A stretch of DNA of 64,000 bases from Pseudomonas brassicacearum subsp. neoaurantiaca (GTDB lineage Bacteria; Pseudomonadota; Gammaproteobacteria; Pseudomonadales; Pseudomonadaceae): contig NZ_VDLV01000001.1 in the NCBI RefSeq assembly GCF_013608025.1, positions 186,001 to 250,000 on the forward strand, written 5' to 3'. Made by a program: the position numbers and the translations under genes. Below, in pieces: positions 51,637 to 58,922 of the stretch. Each line of letters starts with the position of its first letter. Position 1 is the first letter of the stretch. Below the pieces are notes generated by a model, which saw nothing but the letters and a program-made list of their open reading frames with translations, was not told where the DNA came from and did no database searches.

Positions 51637-52797
51637 TCAGAACGAACCCTTGAAGTTCGCCCATTGATCGATCCATTCGGCATAGGTCACGTATTGGTCG
51701 GAGCTCAGCGGTGGCTGGCCGTACAGTTTCGATTTTTCGAAGAAGGCATCCAGGTTCGCGTAGTCGAAGGTGTTGCGAAGGTCGGCGGGGAGCAGCGGCA
51801 CGGCTTTCTGATTGACCACGCCGGAGAACATCGTGGTCGCCATCTTGGCCTGCGTATCCGCTTCGAGCGTCTTGTTGATGAATTCCAACGCCAGCGGTAT
51901 GTCCTTCGCGGTCTTGGGGATGAACAGGGCATCACACCAGAGGGCCGCACCTTCCTTGGGCACCGACAGGGCTGTCTGGACGCCGCGCTTGGTGGTTTCG
52001 CTGGGCGTGTTGGCGGATGCGGAAAACACCGCATCGACCTCGCCTGATACCAGCAGCGACACAGCGTCTCCCGACGACGCCGCAAAGACCCGGCACTGCT
52101 CGCGGTACGGTTTGAGTTTCTCGAAGGCGTCGTCGAATTCGGCGCGGGTCAGGTTGGGGTACTTGTCGCCGTAGCCGGCGATGATCGCAATCAGTGACCA
52201 GTTCGAGGTGCCGTCGTCGACGAAGGTCAACCTGCCCTTGAGCTTTGGGTCGAGCAGGTCTTTGTATTCCGAGGGTTTCTGGACCTTCTTCGGGTTGTAG
52301 ACAATGGTATTCATGCCCCACAGGAGCGGTACGCCCCATTGCTGGCCGTCCCAATACCAGCGGCTGCCCTTGTAGAACAACGGCACGATGTTATCGGCGG
52401 CGTAGTTGGGGATTTTCGACGTATCGATGGGCTTGAGCAGGCCCATTTCCTGATAGATGGTTTCATAGCCCAAGGCGTACATCGTCAAGTCGAGCTGAAC
52501 GGGATCGGAGCCAGCCAGGCGCGCGGTGATGTCGTCCTGGTTACTGGCGTAACTCGAGCGCACGGTAATGCCTCGCTGCTTGCGCCACTCGGCAAGCTCC
52601 GCGTCACCGGTTTCGCCTTCCCAGCCGAGGATTTCCAGATGGCCGCCTGTTGCGGCGAAAATGCCGGGGGCGAAGGACCCCATGTACAAGCCTGCTGTAG
52701 ATGCGGCGGCGCCCAACAGGAACGTACGCCTTTTCAGGCTAGTCGTTTCCAGATCGATGCCAGTGATTCCATAACCCGTCTCTGTTGCTTTTTTCAT
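51637..52797 (-). CDS. Extracellular solute-binding protein (PotD-like), Tat-type signal
   Basis: 386 residues. After about 22 residues comes SLKRRTFLLGAAASTAGLYMG, an RR-containing signal (KRRTFL) that looks like Tat export; the extra N-terminal leader MKKATETGYGITGIDLE is unusual. The mature part GHLEILGWEGETGDAELAEWRKQRGI and VFSASANTPSETTKRGVQTAL fits family-1 polyamine-type binding proteins. It heads the importer operon. The 38-bp element on the minus strand (53134-53171) lies 336 bp upstream, giving a long leader. Confidence 0.9.
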   Translation of the reverse strand: MKKATETGYGITGIDLETTSLKRRTFLLGAAASTAGLYMGSFAPGIFAATGGHLEILGWEGETGDAELAEWRKQRGITVRSSYASNQDDITARLAGSDPVQLDLTMYALGYETIYQEMGLLKPIDTSKIPNYAADNIVPLFYKGSRWYWDGQQWGVPLLWGMNTIVYNPKKVQKPSEYKDLLDPKLKGRLTFVDDGTSNWSLIAIIAGYGDKYPNLTRAEFDDAFEKLKPYREQCRVFAASSGDAVSLLVSGEVDAVFSASANTPSETTKRGVQTALSVPKEGAALWCDALFIPKTAKDIPLALEFINKTLEADTQAKMATTMFSGVVNQKAVPLLPADLRNTFDYANLDAFFEKSKLYGQPPLSSDQYVTYAEWIDQWANFKGSF

Positions 52798-53133
52798 GTC
52801 GAGTTCCTGCCTGGGGTGGTGGTACGAAACGATTGACGGCTGGCAGGGGATTGGCTGGGCTCACCCAACGTCTCCTTTGCGCAGTCGTGTTGGATCGGCA
52901 GTGTTATGGCCAGCATGGGTTCCATGAGCTGGGGAGATCGAGCGTGGGCAAATGCCTGTCGAGCGACATCGCGCACGGGGTCTCCACTGGTCCGATTGAC
53001 TCTTCCTTGGCCGGGTAAGCAGCGCCTTGTCCAAACTATGCGACAAGGATCCGAAGCGGCTTGCCCAGCGCCTGATAGGCCCGGCTTGTTGTTTTCATGG
53101 GGTCGAGTATTGGCTTGGCGCAAAGCGCGCTCA

Positions 53134-53171
53134 ATTTCGCAGCCACCCGAAAAGCGACGCACTCTGACGCA
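53134..53171 (-). promoter_or_regulatory. 38-bp bipartite element, copy 2 (minus strand)
   Basis: Read on the minus strand: TGCGTCAGAGTGCG, 16 bp, TGCGAAAT. It is oriented toward the importer operon. Its spacer resembles that of the divergent copy 3 (both contain TTTT and GGTGG at the same places). Confidence 0.82.
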
Positions 53172-53245
53172 TCAAAGTGACCTGACCGGCGCAGCGCAAC
53201 GGACGCGGACCTTGCTTGCTGACAGTCACCAGGCGCGGGCTTCCC

Positions 53246-53283
53246 TGCGTCAACGTGCGTCTATTTTGCGGTGGTTGCGAAAT
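53246..53283 (+). promoter_or_regulatory. 38-bp bipartite element, copy 3
   Basis: TGCGTCAACGTGCG, 16 bp, TGCGAAAT. It ends 89 bp before the GTG start of the short ThDP-enzyme gene. Confidence 0.84.
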
Positions 53284-53372
53284 TGAGCCGTGTCGGCTCC
53301 AGGCCAATACTCAGGGGTAATTGCGAGGCGAGGTGCAGCGGTGATGCCGCGCCGGTTCGACGGGAGTGTGCT

Positions 53373-54437
53373 GTGAAACTCACGGGTGCGCAGATTATTG
53401 CCAAGGCGTTGAAAGTGAACGGTGTCGGTTATGTGGCCGGAATTCCGGGTGAGCGGGGCGGGGCGCTGGTGCAATCGCTGCTGGCGACAGGCACCGAGAT
53501 TCCGTTCATTCAAGTCATGCAGGGACACAACGCGGTCCATTTGGCGGACGGCTATTTCCGCGCTTGCGGCCGGCCCATGGCAGTCCTGCTGCCGGTGCCG
53601 CTGGGGATCTCCAAAGCGCTGGAGGCCGCGGCGGTTGCGCTGGCGGATTCATCGGCCATGTTGCTGATCAGTGGTGGCAACGGCACCCAGGATGATGGTT
53701 ATCGGCCAGCGACCAGGACCTTCAGAGAACACCGGCGCGTCACCTCCGTCGATCAGCTTGCGCAAACCCTGCGCCATGCCTTCAACTCACTGTGTGGCGC
53801 TGGCGTCGGGCCAGTCAGCCTGGATATACCGGCCGCTGTCCAGAATGCCTTGGCTGAATCCAGCCCGGCGCCTGCGACGTTGCGCGCGTCCCACGAAGGG
53901 CTGCGGCCCGTTTCGACGTCGGATATGGAAACGAATGCCACGGTGATGGTCGGTGCCAGGGCCGTCCAGGCGATGGCCAGGAATATGTTCCCCTTTGATC
54001 GTGTCATGAGCCTGTGGAGTGCGAACGAGCCTGTGCTGGGCTGGGCGGTGCCGGCGGCCATTGGCGCAAAGCTCGCCGTGCCGGCACGTCAGGTGGTGTG
54101 CGTGGTTGGGGCGGGTGACTTTCTTCAATCGATGCAGGAGTTGGCGGTTTGCATGATGCATAGCATTCCGGTGGTCTTTCTTGTATTCAGTGACAACAGC
54201 CAGGCGCCATCGAACGACGAACAGATCCCGTTGGACCGGTACCGCAGTGGAGCCTTCAGCCTGCCGGACGGCAAACCGTACTCACCTGACTTTTCCGGTA
54301 TCGCCAGGCTCCTGGGACTGGACGCCTGGCGAGTCGAGCACGCGTCGCAGCTCGTTCCAGCCTTTACCAAGGCGTTGAACAGCAACGGACCGTCCCTGGT
54401 TGAGGTGGTCTGCGAGACTGGCTCGCCGAGCCTTTGA
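53373..54437 (+). CDS. Shortened ThDP-enzyme paralogue, likely pseudoenzyme
   Basis: 354 residues from GTG 53373 (GGGAG six bases upstream); an open stretch upstream crosses the 38-bp element and is not coding. It aligns with the enzyme at 44526: N-part KLTGAQIIAKALKVNGVGYVAGIPG and C-part GWAVPAAIGAKLAVPARQVVC match closely, but the central domain (about 140 residues) is absent. The activating Glu of FIQVFHEQSAV reads FIQVMQGHNAV (Gly51), and the metal-binding GDGDF reads GAGDF near residue 246, followed by SDNSQ instead of the NN motif. The frame is clean and has its own regulatory element, so it is probably expressed as a non-catalytic partner or sensor. Confidence 0.84.
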   Translation: MKLTGAQIIAKALKVNGVGYVAGIPGERGGALVQSLLATGTEIPFIQVMQGHNAVHLADGYFRACGRPMAVLLPVPLGISKALEAAAVALADSSAMLLISGGNGTQDDGYRPATRTFREHRRVTSVDQLAQTLRHAFNSLCGAGVGPVSLDIPAAVQNALAESSPAPATLRASHEGLRPVSTSDMETNATVMVGARAVQAMARNMFPFDRVMSLWSANEPVLGWAVPAAIGAKLAVPARQVVCVVGAGDFLQSMQELAVCMMHSIPVVFLVFSDNSQAPSNDEQIPLDRYRSGAFSLPDGKPYSPDFSGIARLLGLDAWRVEHASQLVPAFTKALNSNGPSLVEVVCETGSPSL

Positions 54438-54455
54438 AGAGACGCTTCAACGAGC

Positions 54456-55322
54456 TTAGTCCTGGCCTCCCCAGACGATGGAGGCGTTATCGCCCGTCAT
54501 GTATTCACGCACCTCCAGCGGCAGGGACTGATCGCTGGGAAGCAAGGCCGTCGCGTTGCGCAAATGATGTTTGCGGATCATCCCCTTGTCGACGAGACCC
54601 AATGCCATCCGGGTGGAGAAGGGCTGGCGGAATGAGGACGAAGCCACGCCCGTGACCAATCCGAAAAGAAAACGGATGGGTCGGCGATGCTGTGGCGTGA
54701 GGATCGAAAACGTCATTTCGTTCCGCTGCTTGCCCTCGAAATCCACCATGAACAGGCGGTCGCCGAGCAGCAGGCAAAAACCATGATAAGTAAACGAGTA
54801 ACCCACCTTGCCGCTGCCGTCGAGCAAGGGGAAACGTTCGACCGTGACGTATTGGACCATCGAGTCGGCCCGATACAGGCACGTCACCGAACGCAGGATC
54901 CTGCCTTTGTAGATGGATGAGTTGTGATAGCGGTAATAGACGCCCAGATAGTCTTCGAGCAAATCCGCCGACTGCTTGGCCAACGGCAGGAAGTGATTGA
55001 ATTGGGCCGAGGCACGCAGGTCCGTCGGCAGTTCGTTTTCGTAACCTTCATACAGCTTCTTGAATTCGGCGGGTGGGCGGAAAAGGTCTTCGGCTTCGAG
55101 CATGAAGTAACGGCTGATCTTCTGCAGGATCTTCTGCGACGGAACGTGCTGGCCCACCAGGTATTTGTTGAATTGTTGTCGATTGACATCGACCTTGCGG
55201 CACATGTCGGCAACCGAGCGGCAGGACTCCACCAGGGTACTCAGGTTTTTCTGCACGTTCGCCTGTAGCTCACTGCGAACCTGTTGCCGCTCCGGGTGCG
55301 AGTTGGCAGCAGTCAATGGCAT
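54456..55322 (-). CDS. XRE-type helix-turn-helix regulator with C-terminal sensing domain
   Basis: 288 residues from ATG 55322; GGAG lies upstream (an in-frame start 14 codons earlier is possible). N-terminal HTH about 15-75: VQKNLSTLVESCRSVADMCRKVDVNRQQFNKYLVGQHVPSQKILQKISRYF. The remaining about 200 residues (FRPPAEFKKLYEGYE, then LGVYYRYHNSSIYKGRILRSV) are of unknown function and could be a ligand domain. It is encoded between the short ThDP gene and the GH3-like genes and is the only regulator of its kind in the cluster, so it is the prime candidate for the 38-bp element. Confidence 0.84.
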   Translation of the reverse strand: MPLTAANSHPERQQVRSELQANVQKNLSTLVESCRSVADMCRKVDVNRQQFNKYLVGQHVPSQKILQKISRYFMLEAEDLFRPPAEFKKLYEGYENELPTDLRASAQFNHFLPLAKQSADLLEDYLGVYYRYHNSSIYKGRILRSVTCLYRADSMVQYVTVERFPLLDGSGKVGYSFTYHGFCLLLGDRLFMVDFEGKQRNEMTFSILTPQHRRPIRFLFGLVTGVASSSFRQPFSTRMALGLVDKGMIRKHHLRNATALLPSDQSLPLEVREYMTGDNASIVWGGQD

Positions 55323-55795
55323 GGTGGTGCGGTCTCCAGGGGGGATTTGCTGTTTCGATCTCACAACCTTAATGCAACCGGGGAGGTTATCGGGCGGTTA
55401 TATCCGCATGCCAGAAAACCGCCGGCCTCCGATCGGGTCGGGTCGATCAAATCATTTGAAGCTCAAGCATATTCTGTGCCGTGCGCCCACTCGCGATTGT
55501 TTCGAACTGTCCGTCCCGCTTCGCCCTGAAGAGAGTTACTTGCCGCCCCAGCGGTAACAGGTCGGTTGGTCCGGTAACAGCCTCATTGATCCGTCGTGTC
55601 GTCTTTCGGTGCTTCAGTTCGCGTCATGTATCGACCGGGTGCGAAGTGTAACGGAGGGCTTCTCATCCGTAGAATGAGCATCATCGAGCATTTGTTCTCG
55701 ATATTAACTGCTCGTTTGTGAGTGATTAGGCGTTAAACCCTCATCCACTCTGCGCAACCTGAGCACTGCGCTCAATCACAGGTCAAGGAAAAGCG
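55323..55795. other. Intergenic region between XRE regulator and GH3-like genes
   Basis: 473 bp. Contains copy 4 of the 38-bp element at 55610-55647. The right third is less GC-rich (GATATTAACTGCTCG, then GAGTGATTAGGCG) and may hold the promoter core. No gene or terminator seen. Confidence 0.7.
55610..55647 (+). promoter_or_regulatory. 38-bp bipartite element, copy 4 (divergent version)
   Basis: TGCTTCAGTTCGCG, 16 bp, TGCGAAGT. 11 of 14 left-box and 7 of 8 right-box positions match copy 1, with the same 16-bp spacing. It ends 148 bp before the first GH3-like start. Confidence 0.68.
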
Positions 55796-56830
55796 ATGTC
55801 AAGCGAACTGCACAAAGCGGCCTATTCGGTCCTGCTTCCAGCGTTTGGAGATCTGATACTGGATGAAAACGTATGCCGTTTCCTCAGTCGCGGCGGTGTA
55901 TCGATCCTGCTTGGGGAAACCCGCGAGGAGTACGTCAGGAGGCAGATGAGCCCCTCGCGCAAGCGCGTGGAAAACCAGGGGACTGTCGTCAATGTCATCC
56001 GGCAAGCGGTGACGCTGGCCGGTGCCCCGGTGTTGGTCGCGGTGGATCAGGAGCTGGGCGGCATCGAGCGTCTTCACCAGTTGGTTCCGCCAGTCGCCTC
56101 CCGGGAAGCGCTCAACGGCCTCGCGAGTGAAGAAATAGAGCGCCGGTGCTTCAAGATGGCCAGCGTGGCGCGCGGCTTGGGCGTCAATCTGTTCCTGGCG
56201 CCGATTGTCGATGTGGTCACCGGTGCCAATCCCTGGCTGCAAGACAGGCATCTGGGCGCTGACCCGAAAGAAGTCAGTCGGGTCAGTTGCGCGTTTATTC
56301 GTGGGGTCCAGCGCGCGGGCGTCGTTGCCACCGCGAAGCATTTTCCCGGTCACTACGTCACCGAGCAGGATCCGGCCGTCGCACTCGCTACCGTTCCCGG
56401 ACCGCTGGCATTGCTGCAGGACAACATTGGCGTGTTCAAGGACGTGATCGCGACGGGCGTGAAAGCGGTGATGCCAGGGCCTGCGGTGTTCCCGGCGATC
56501 GATCCTGAACATTCCGCCTCGACATCGCCGAAAGTCATCTCGATGTTGCGTGACACCCTCGGGTTCGAAGGCCTGATCATCTCCGATGACCTTGATGCGG
56601 TGTCCATTCTCCGGGGCAACGCCATCACGGACACCGCCGTCGCCTCGCTGGCGGCCGGGGCGCACCTGTTGTTGGTCTCCAGCGAGTCGGGGCTGGACGC
56701 CATCGCTGGAGCAATCGTGACGGCTGTTCAAGACGGTCGCCTTGATCGTCAGCTGTTGCTGGACGCCGCAGCCAGGGTCCGCGAGTTGGCCGCCGCCAAT
56801 CACGACTCATACAACACGAACCGGGGGTGA
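55796..56830 (+). CDS. GH3-fold protein 1 (NagZ-like, incomplete active site)
   Basis: 344 residues, preceded by CAAGGAAAAGCG; no signal peptide. Resembles the (beta/alpha)8 domain of family-3 glycosidases, size of NagZ: VLVAVDQELGGIERL, VNLFLAPIVDVVTGANPW, ATAKHFPGHYVTEQDP (about 178-193) and GLIISDDLDAVSI with the nucleophile Asp (about 262). The His of the NagZ acid/base dyad (DSH after KHFPGH) is replaced: DPA. There is no C-terminal domain that could supply a Glu acid/base. It could bind a sugar but hydrolysis is doubtful. Overlaps or abuts the second copy (stop 56830, next start 56833). Confidence 0.85.
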   Translation: MSSELHKAAYSVLLPAFGDLILDENVCRFLSRGGVSILLGETREEYVRRQMSPSRKRVENQGTVVNVIRQAVTLAGAPVLVAVDQELGGIERLHQLVPPVASREALNGLASEEIERRCFKMASVARGLGVNLFLAPIVDVVTGANPWLQDRHLGADPKEVSRVSCAFIRGVQRAGVVATAKHFPGHYVTEQDPAVALATVPGPLALLQDNIGVFKDVIATGVKAVMPGPAVFPAIDPEHSASTSPKVISMLRDTLGFEGLIISDDLDAVSILRGNAITDTAVASLAAGAHLLLVSSESGLDAIAGAIVTAVQDGRLDRQLLLDAAARVRELAAANHDSYNTNRG

Positions 56831-56832
56831 TC

Positions 56833-57858
56833 ATGCATTCAATCGAGTCCATGGCTTACAGCGTGCTGTTTCCGGTTCTGCTCGACGTGCAGATGAATGA
56901 TGAGGTGCGTCGGTTTCTCGGCAGTGGTGGGCGCAGCCTGCTGTTTGGCGAAACGGCGGAGGAATATGTCAGCGGCAGGATGAGTGCCGCTCGCCTGCAA
57001 TGCGAAACCCTCGAGGCCTGGCAACGCTTCACTGACAGCGCAACCGAGCTGGCGGGGCCGTTGTTGCTCGCGGCGGATGCCGATATCTCCGCCGTGCACC
57101 GCTTGCAAGGCGTAGCGCCCGCGCTGCCGGAGCCCGAACGGGCGAGAAGCATGGCGGATGGCGAGCTTGAGCAAGCCTGCTACCACGTTGCGACGGCCAT
57201 ACGGACTGCCGGTGTGAACCTGCTCCTGTCGCCTACGGCCGATGTGGTGACGGGCAGGAATGTCTGGCTGCAGGGGCGCACGCTCTCCAATGATGTGGGA
57301 CAGGCCGCCGCCATGGTGGGTGCCTATGTTCGCGGTGTGCGGCGAGCGGGGATGGCCAGTACGTTGAAGCATTTTCCCGGCCATCCCGTATTGCTGCGCC
57401 AACCCTCGACGGAAGAGGCCGTGATCACGCAATCCATGGATCAGCTTCGTGCCTATTGGCCCGTGTTCCAAGCCGGGGTGGAGGCCGGCGCCGATGCCGT
57501 CATGATGGGCCCGGCTGTCTTCGCGGCCTGCGAGCCGCCGCTTCCCGCTTCTGTTTCGCCGCAATTGATCGGGCTCCTGCGCCAGGAGCTGGGCTTCAAC
57601 GGATTGGTCATGACCATCGACCTGGATCACCGCTCCGTGATCGGCAATTTATCACTGGGAGAGGTGGCCGTTGCGGCACTCAATGCAGGGGCGGACCTGC
57701 TGCTGATCTCGGCCAAGGCGATGCCCGAGGTCGATCAGGTCGTTCGCGCGATCATTGCGGCAGTCAATCAGGGAACCTTGGCCCTGCAAAGGCTGGAAGC
57801 GGCTGCGAAGGCTGTCGCGGCCCTGGCCAATCGCCTGGCTGAGCCCGTCAACCGCTGA
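56833..57858 (+). CDS. GH3-fold protein 2 (paralogue, nucleophile lost)
   Basis: 341 residues from ATG 56833 (GTG 56827 is an alternative). A diverged tandem copy of GH3-fold protein 1: SMAYSVLFPVLLDVQMND, EEYVSGRMS, VNLLLSPTADVVTGRNVW, STLKHFPGHPVLLRQP (about 176-191), GLVMTIDLDHRSV (about 257-269). The GH3 nucleophile (S/T)D reads TI, so Asp is replaced by Ile; the dyad region reads QPS, so the His is missing too. The sugar-binding Lys-His of KHFPGH remains. Probably non-catalytic; may form a heterodimer with protein 1 or act as a sensor. Confidence 0.84.
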   Translation: MHSIESMAYSVLFPVLLDVQMNDEVRRFLGSGGRSLLFGETAEEYVSGRMSAARLQCETLEAWQRFTDSATELAGPLLLAADADISAVHRLQGVAPALPEPERARSMADGELEQACYHVATAIRTAGVNLLLSPTADVVTGRNVWLQGRTLSNDVGQAAAMVGAYVRGVRRAGMASTLKHFPGHPVLLRQPSTEEAVITQSMDQLRAYWPVFQAGVEAGADAVMMGPAVFAACEPPLPASVSPQLIGLLRQELGFNGLVMTIDLDHRSVIGNLSLGEVAVAALNAGADLLLISAKAMPEVDQVVRAIIAAVNQGTLALQRLEAAAKAVAALANRLAEPVNR

Positions 57859-57866
57859 AATGCGAG

Positions 57867-57891
57867 ACCTGACGCAGTGGCTGCGTCAGGT
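57867..57891. repeat. Inverted repeat overlapping 38-bp element copy 5
   Basis: ACCTGACGCAG-TGG-CTGCGTCAGGT, 11-bp perfect arms. The right arm is the start of copy 5 of the 38-bp element, so the left box is doubled head-to-head here. It could also serve as a weak transcript end for the GH3 pair. Confidence 0.7.
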
Positions 57892-57919
57892 TGCGCCGCT
57901 ATTTCCACGACTGCGAAAT
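57882..57919 (+). promoter_or_regulatory. 38-bp bipartite element, copy 5
   Basis: TGCGTCAGGTTGCG (identical to copy 1), 16 bp, TGCGAAAT. It ends 50 bp before the isomerase-like start. Confidence 0.85.
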
Positions 57920-57969
57920 AACCACCGTGGCCCCGTCTCGATAGACTGGAATTCACGGTAGGAGCCTCT

Positions 57970-58854
57970 ATGAACTTTAAAAAAAATGGCCTGGTCTTGC
58001 ATTCCACAGTCGCGAAACATTCAACGCTGGCGATCGATGTCGACATCGCCAAGGCCGTCGGTTTCGATGCATTGGAAATCTTCAGCGGCAAATTGGAAGC
58101 CTGTCTGCACGCCGGATATTCCGAGCAGGAACTCAAAGCCTTGCTGATGGACATCCCGGTCACCGGCATCGGTTACCTGCGGGATATCGAGCGTCAAGGC
58201 GCCGAACGCAAGGATTTATTGAAGGAGGCGGAGCGGCTGTTCCAGCTGGCCCAAATGGTCGGTGCCAAGGGGGTCCAGGTCCTTACCGGGCCCATCGATG
58301 TTCAAGCGGTGCTCGACTATCGCAAGCACGGTGCGACCACGCGTTACGCTGGTCTGCTGGGGCGCGACGAGCCCGATCAACTCAGGTTGACCGCCAGCAA
58401 TCTCGCGTCATTGGCCGACCTGGCCGAGCAATACGGCGTGCTGCTCTATCTCGAGGCGCTGTCCTGGACGCCGCTGAACACACTGGAACACCAACTGGCG
58501 CTGATTGACCGCACCGAGCGCGACAACGTCAGGATGGTGATTGATTACTGGCACTGTTTTACCTCCGGCGTAACGCCGCAGGCGCTTTCGCGCATGAACA
58601 AGGATCTGATCTACGGCGTTCACGTGTGCGACTCACTGCCGTTTGATGGCGGTATCGCCAATGAAGATCTGCTGCGGGATGTACCGACGGGCAGTGGGGT
58701 ACTGGACTTGACTGAATGGACGGCGGCGGTCAAGGCCACTGGTTATGACGGCTGGTGGAGTTGCGAGTTGTTCTGCAAGAAGCAACAGCAGCAAGACAGT
58801 TATGAGGTCGCAAGGGATTTGAAGGCGCTCATGAGTCGATTGATCGAACGATAA
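57970..58854 (+). CDS. Sugar phosphate isomerase/epimerase family protein (TIM barrel)
   Basis: 294 residues, start preceded by GTAGGAGCCTCT. Xylose-isomerase-like AP-endonuclease-2 fold. Likely metal ligands: Glu in VLLYLEALSWTPL, Asp and His in RMVIDYWHCF, His in YGVHVCDSLPFDGG, Glu in WWSCELFCKK. Family members isomerise or epimerise sugars, keto-sugars and inosose, or dehydrate inosose (IolE-like). It directly follows element copy 5 and precedes a GMC oxidoreductase by 68 bp, a pairing often seen in keto-sugar and inositol-type pathways. Confidence 0.88.
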   Translation: MNFKKNGLVLHSTVAKHSTLAIDVDIAKAVGFDALEIFSGKLEACLHAGYSEQELKALLMDIPVTGIGYLRDIERQGAERKDLLKEAERLFQLAQMVGAKGVQVLTGPIDVQAVLDYRKHGATTRYAGLLGRDEPDQLRLTASNLASLADLAEQYGVLLYLEALSWTPLNTLEHQLALIDRTERDNVRMVIDYWHCFTSGVTPQALSRMNKDLIYGVHVCDSLPFDGGIANEDLLRDVPTGSGVLDLTEWTAAVKATGYDGWWSCELFCKKQQQQDSYEVARDLKALMSRLIER

Positions 58855-58922
58855 GGCGGTGCGGGGCCCTCTCAAACCTCGGCACATCCATTTGCACTTC
58901 AACAATAAGAGGCTCAGTCATC

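Larger units (their letters stand above)
52798..53372. other. Divergent regulatory region between importer operon and short ThDP gene
   Basis: 575 bp, GC-rich, no credible gene: reading frames here are short, on both strands, and cross the regulatory elements. It holds two copies of the 38-bp element facing opposite ways (53134-53171 minus, 53246-53283 plus), 74 bp apart. No terminator seen. Confidence 0.8.

Noticed and set aside
52794..53162. A 122-residue minus-strand frame between the importer and the short ThDP gene
   Set aside because: Overlaps the importer promoter and element copy 2, has Arg/Ser-rich noncoding-like composition and no homology I recognise.
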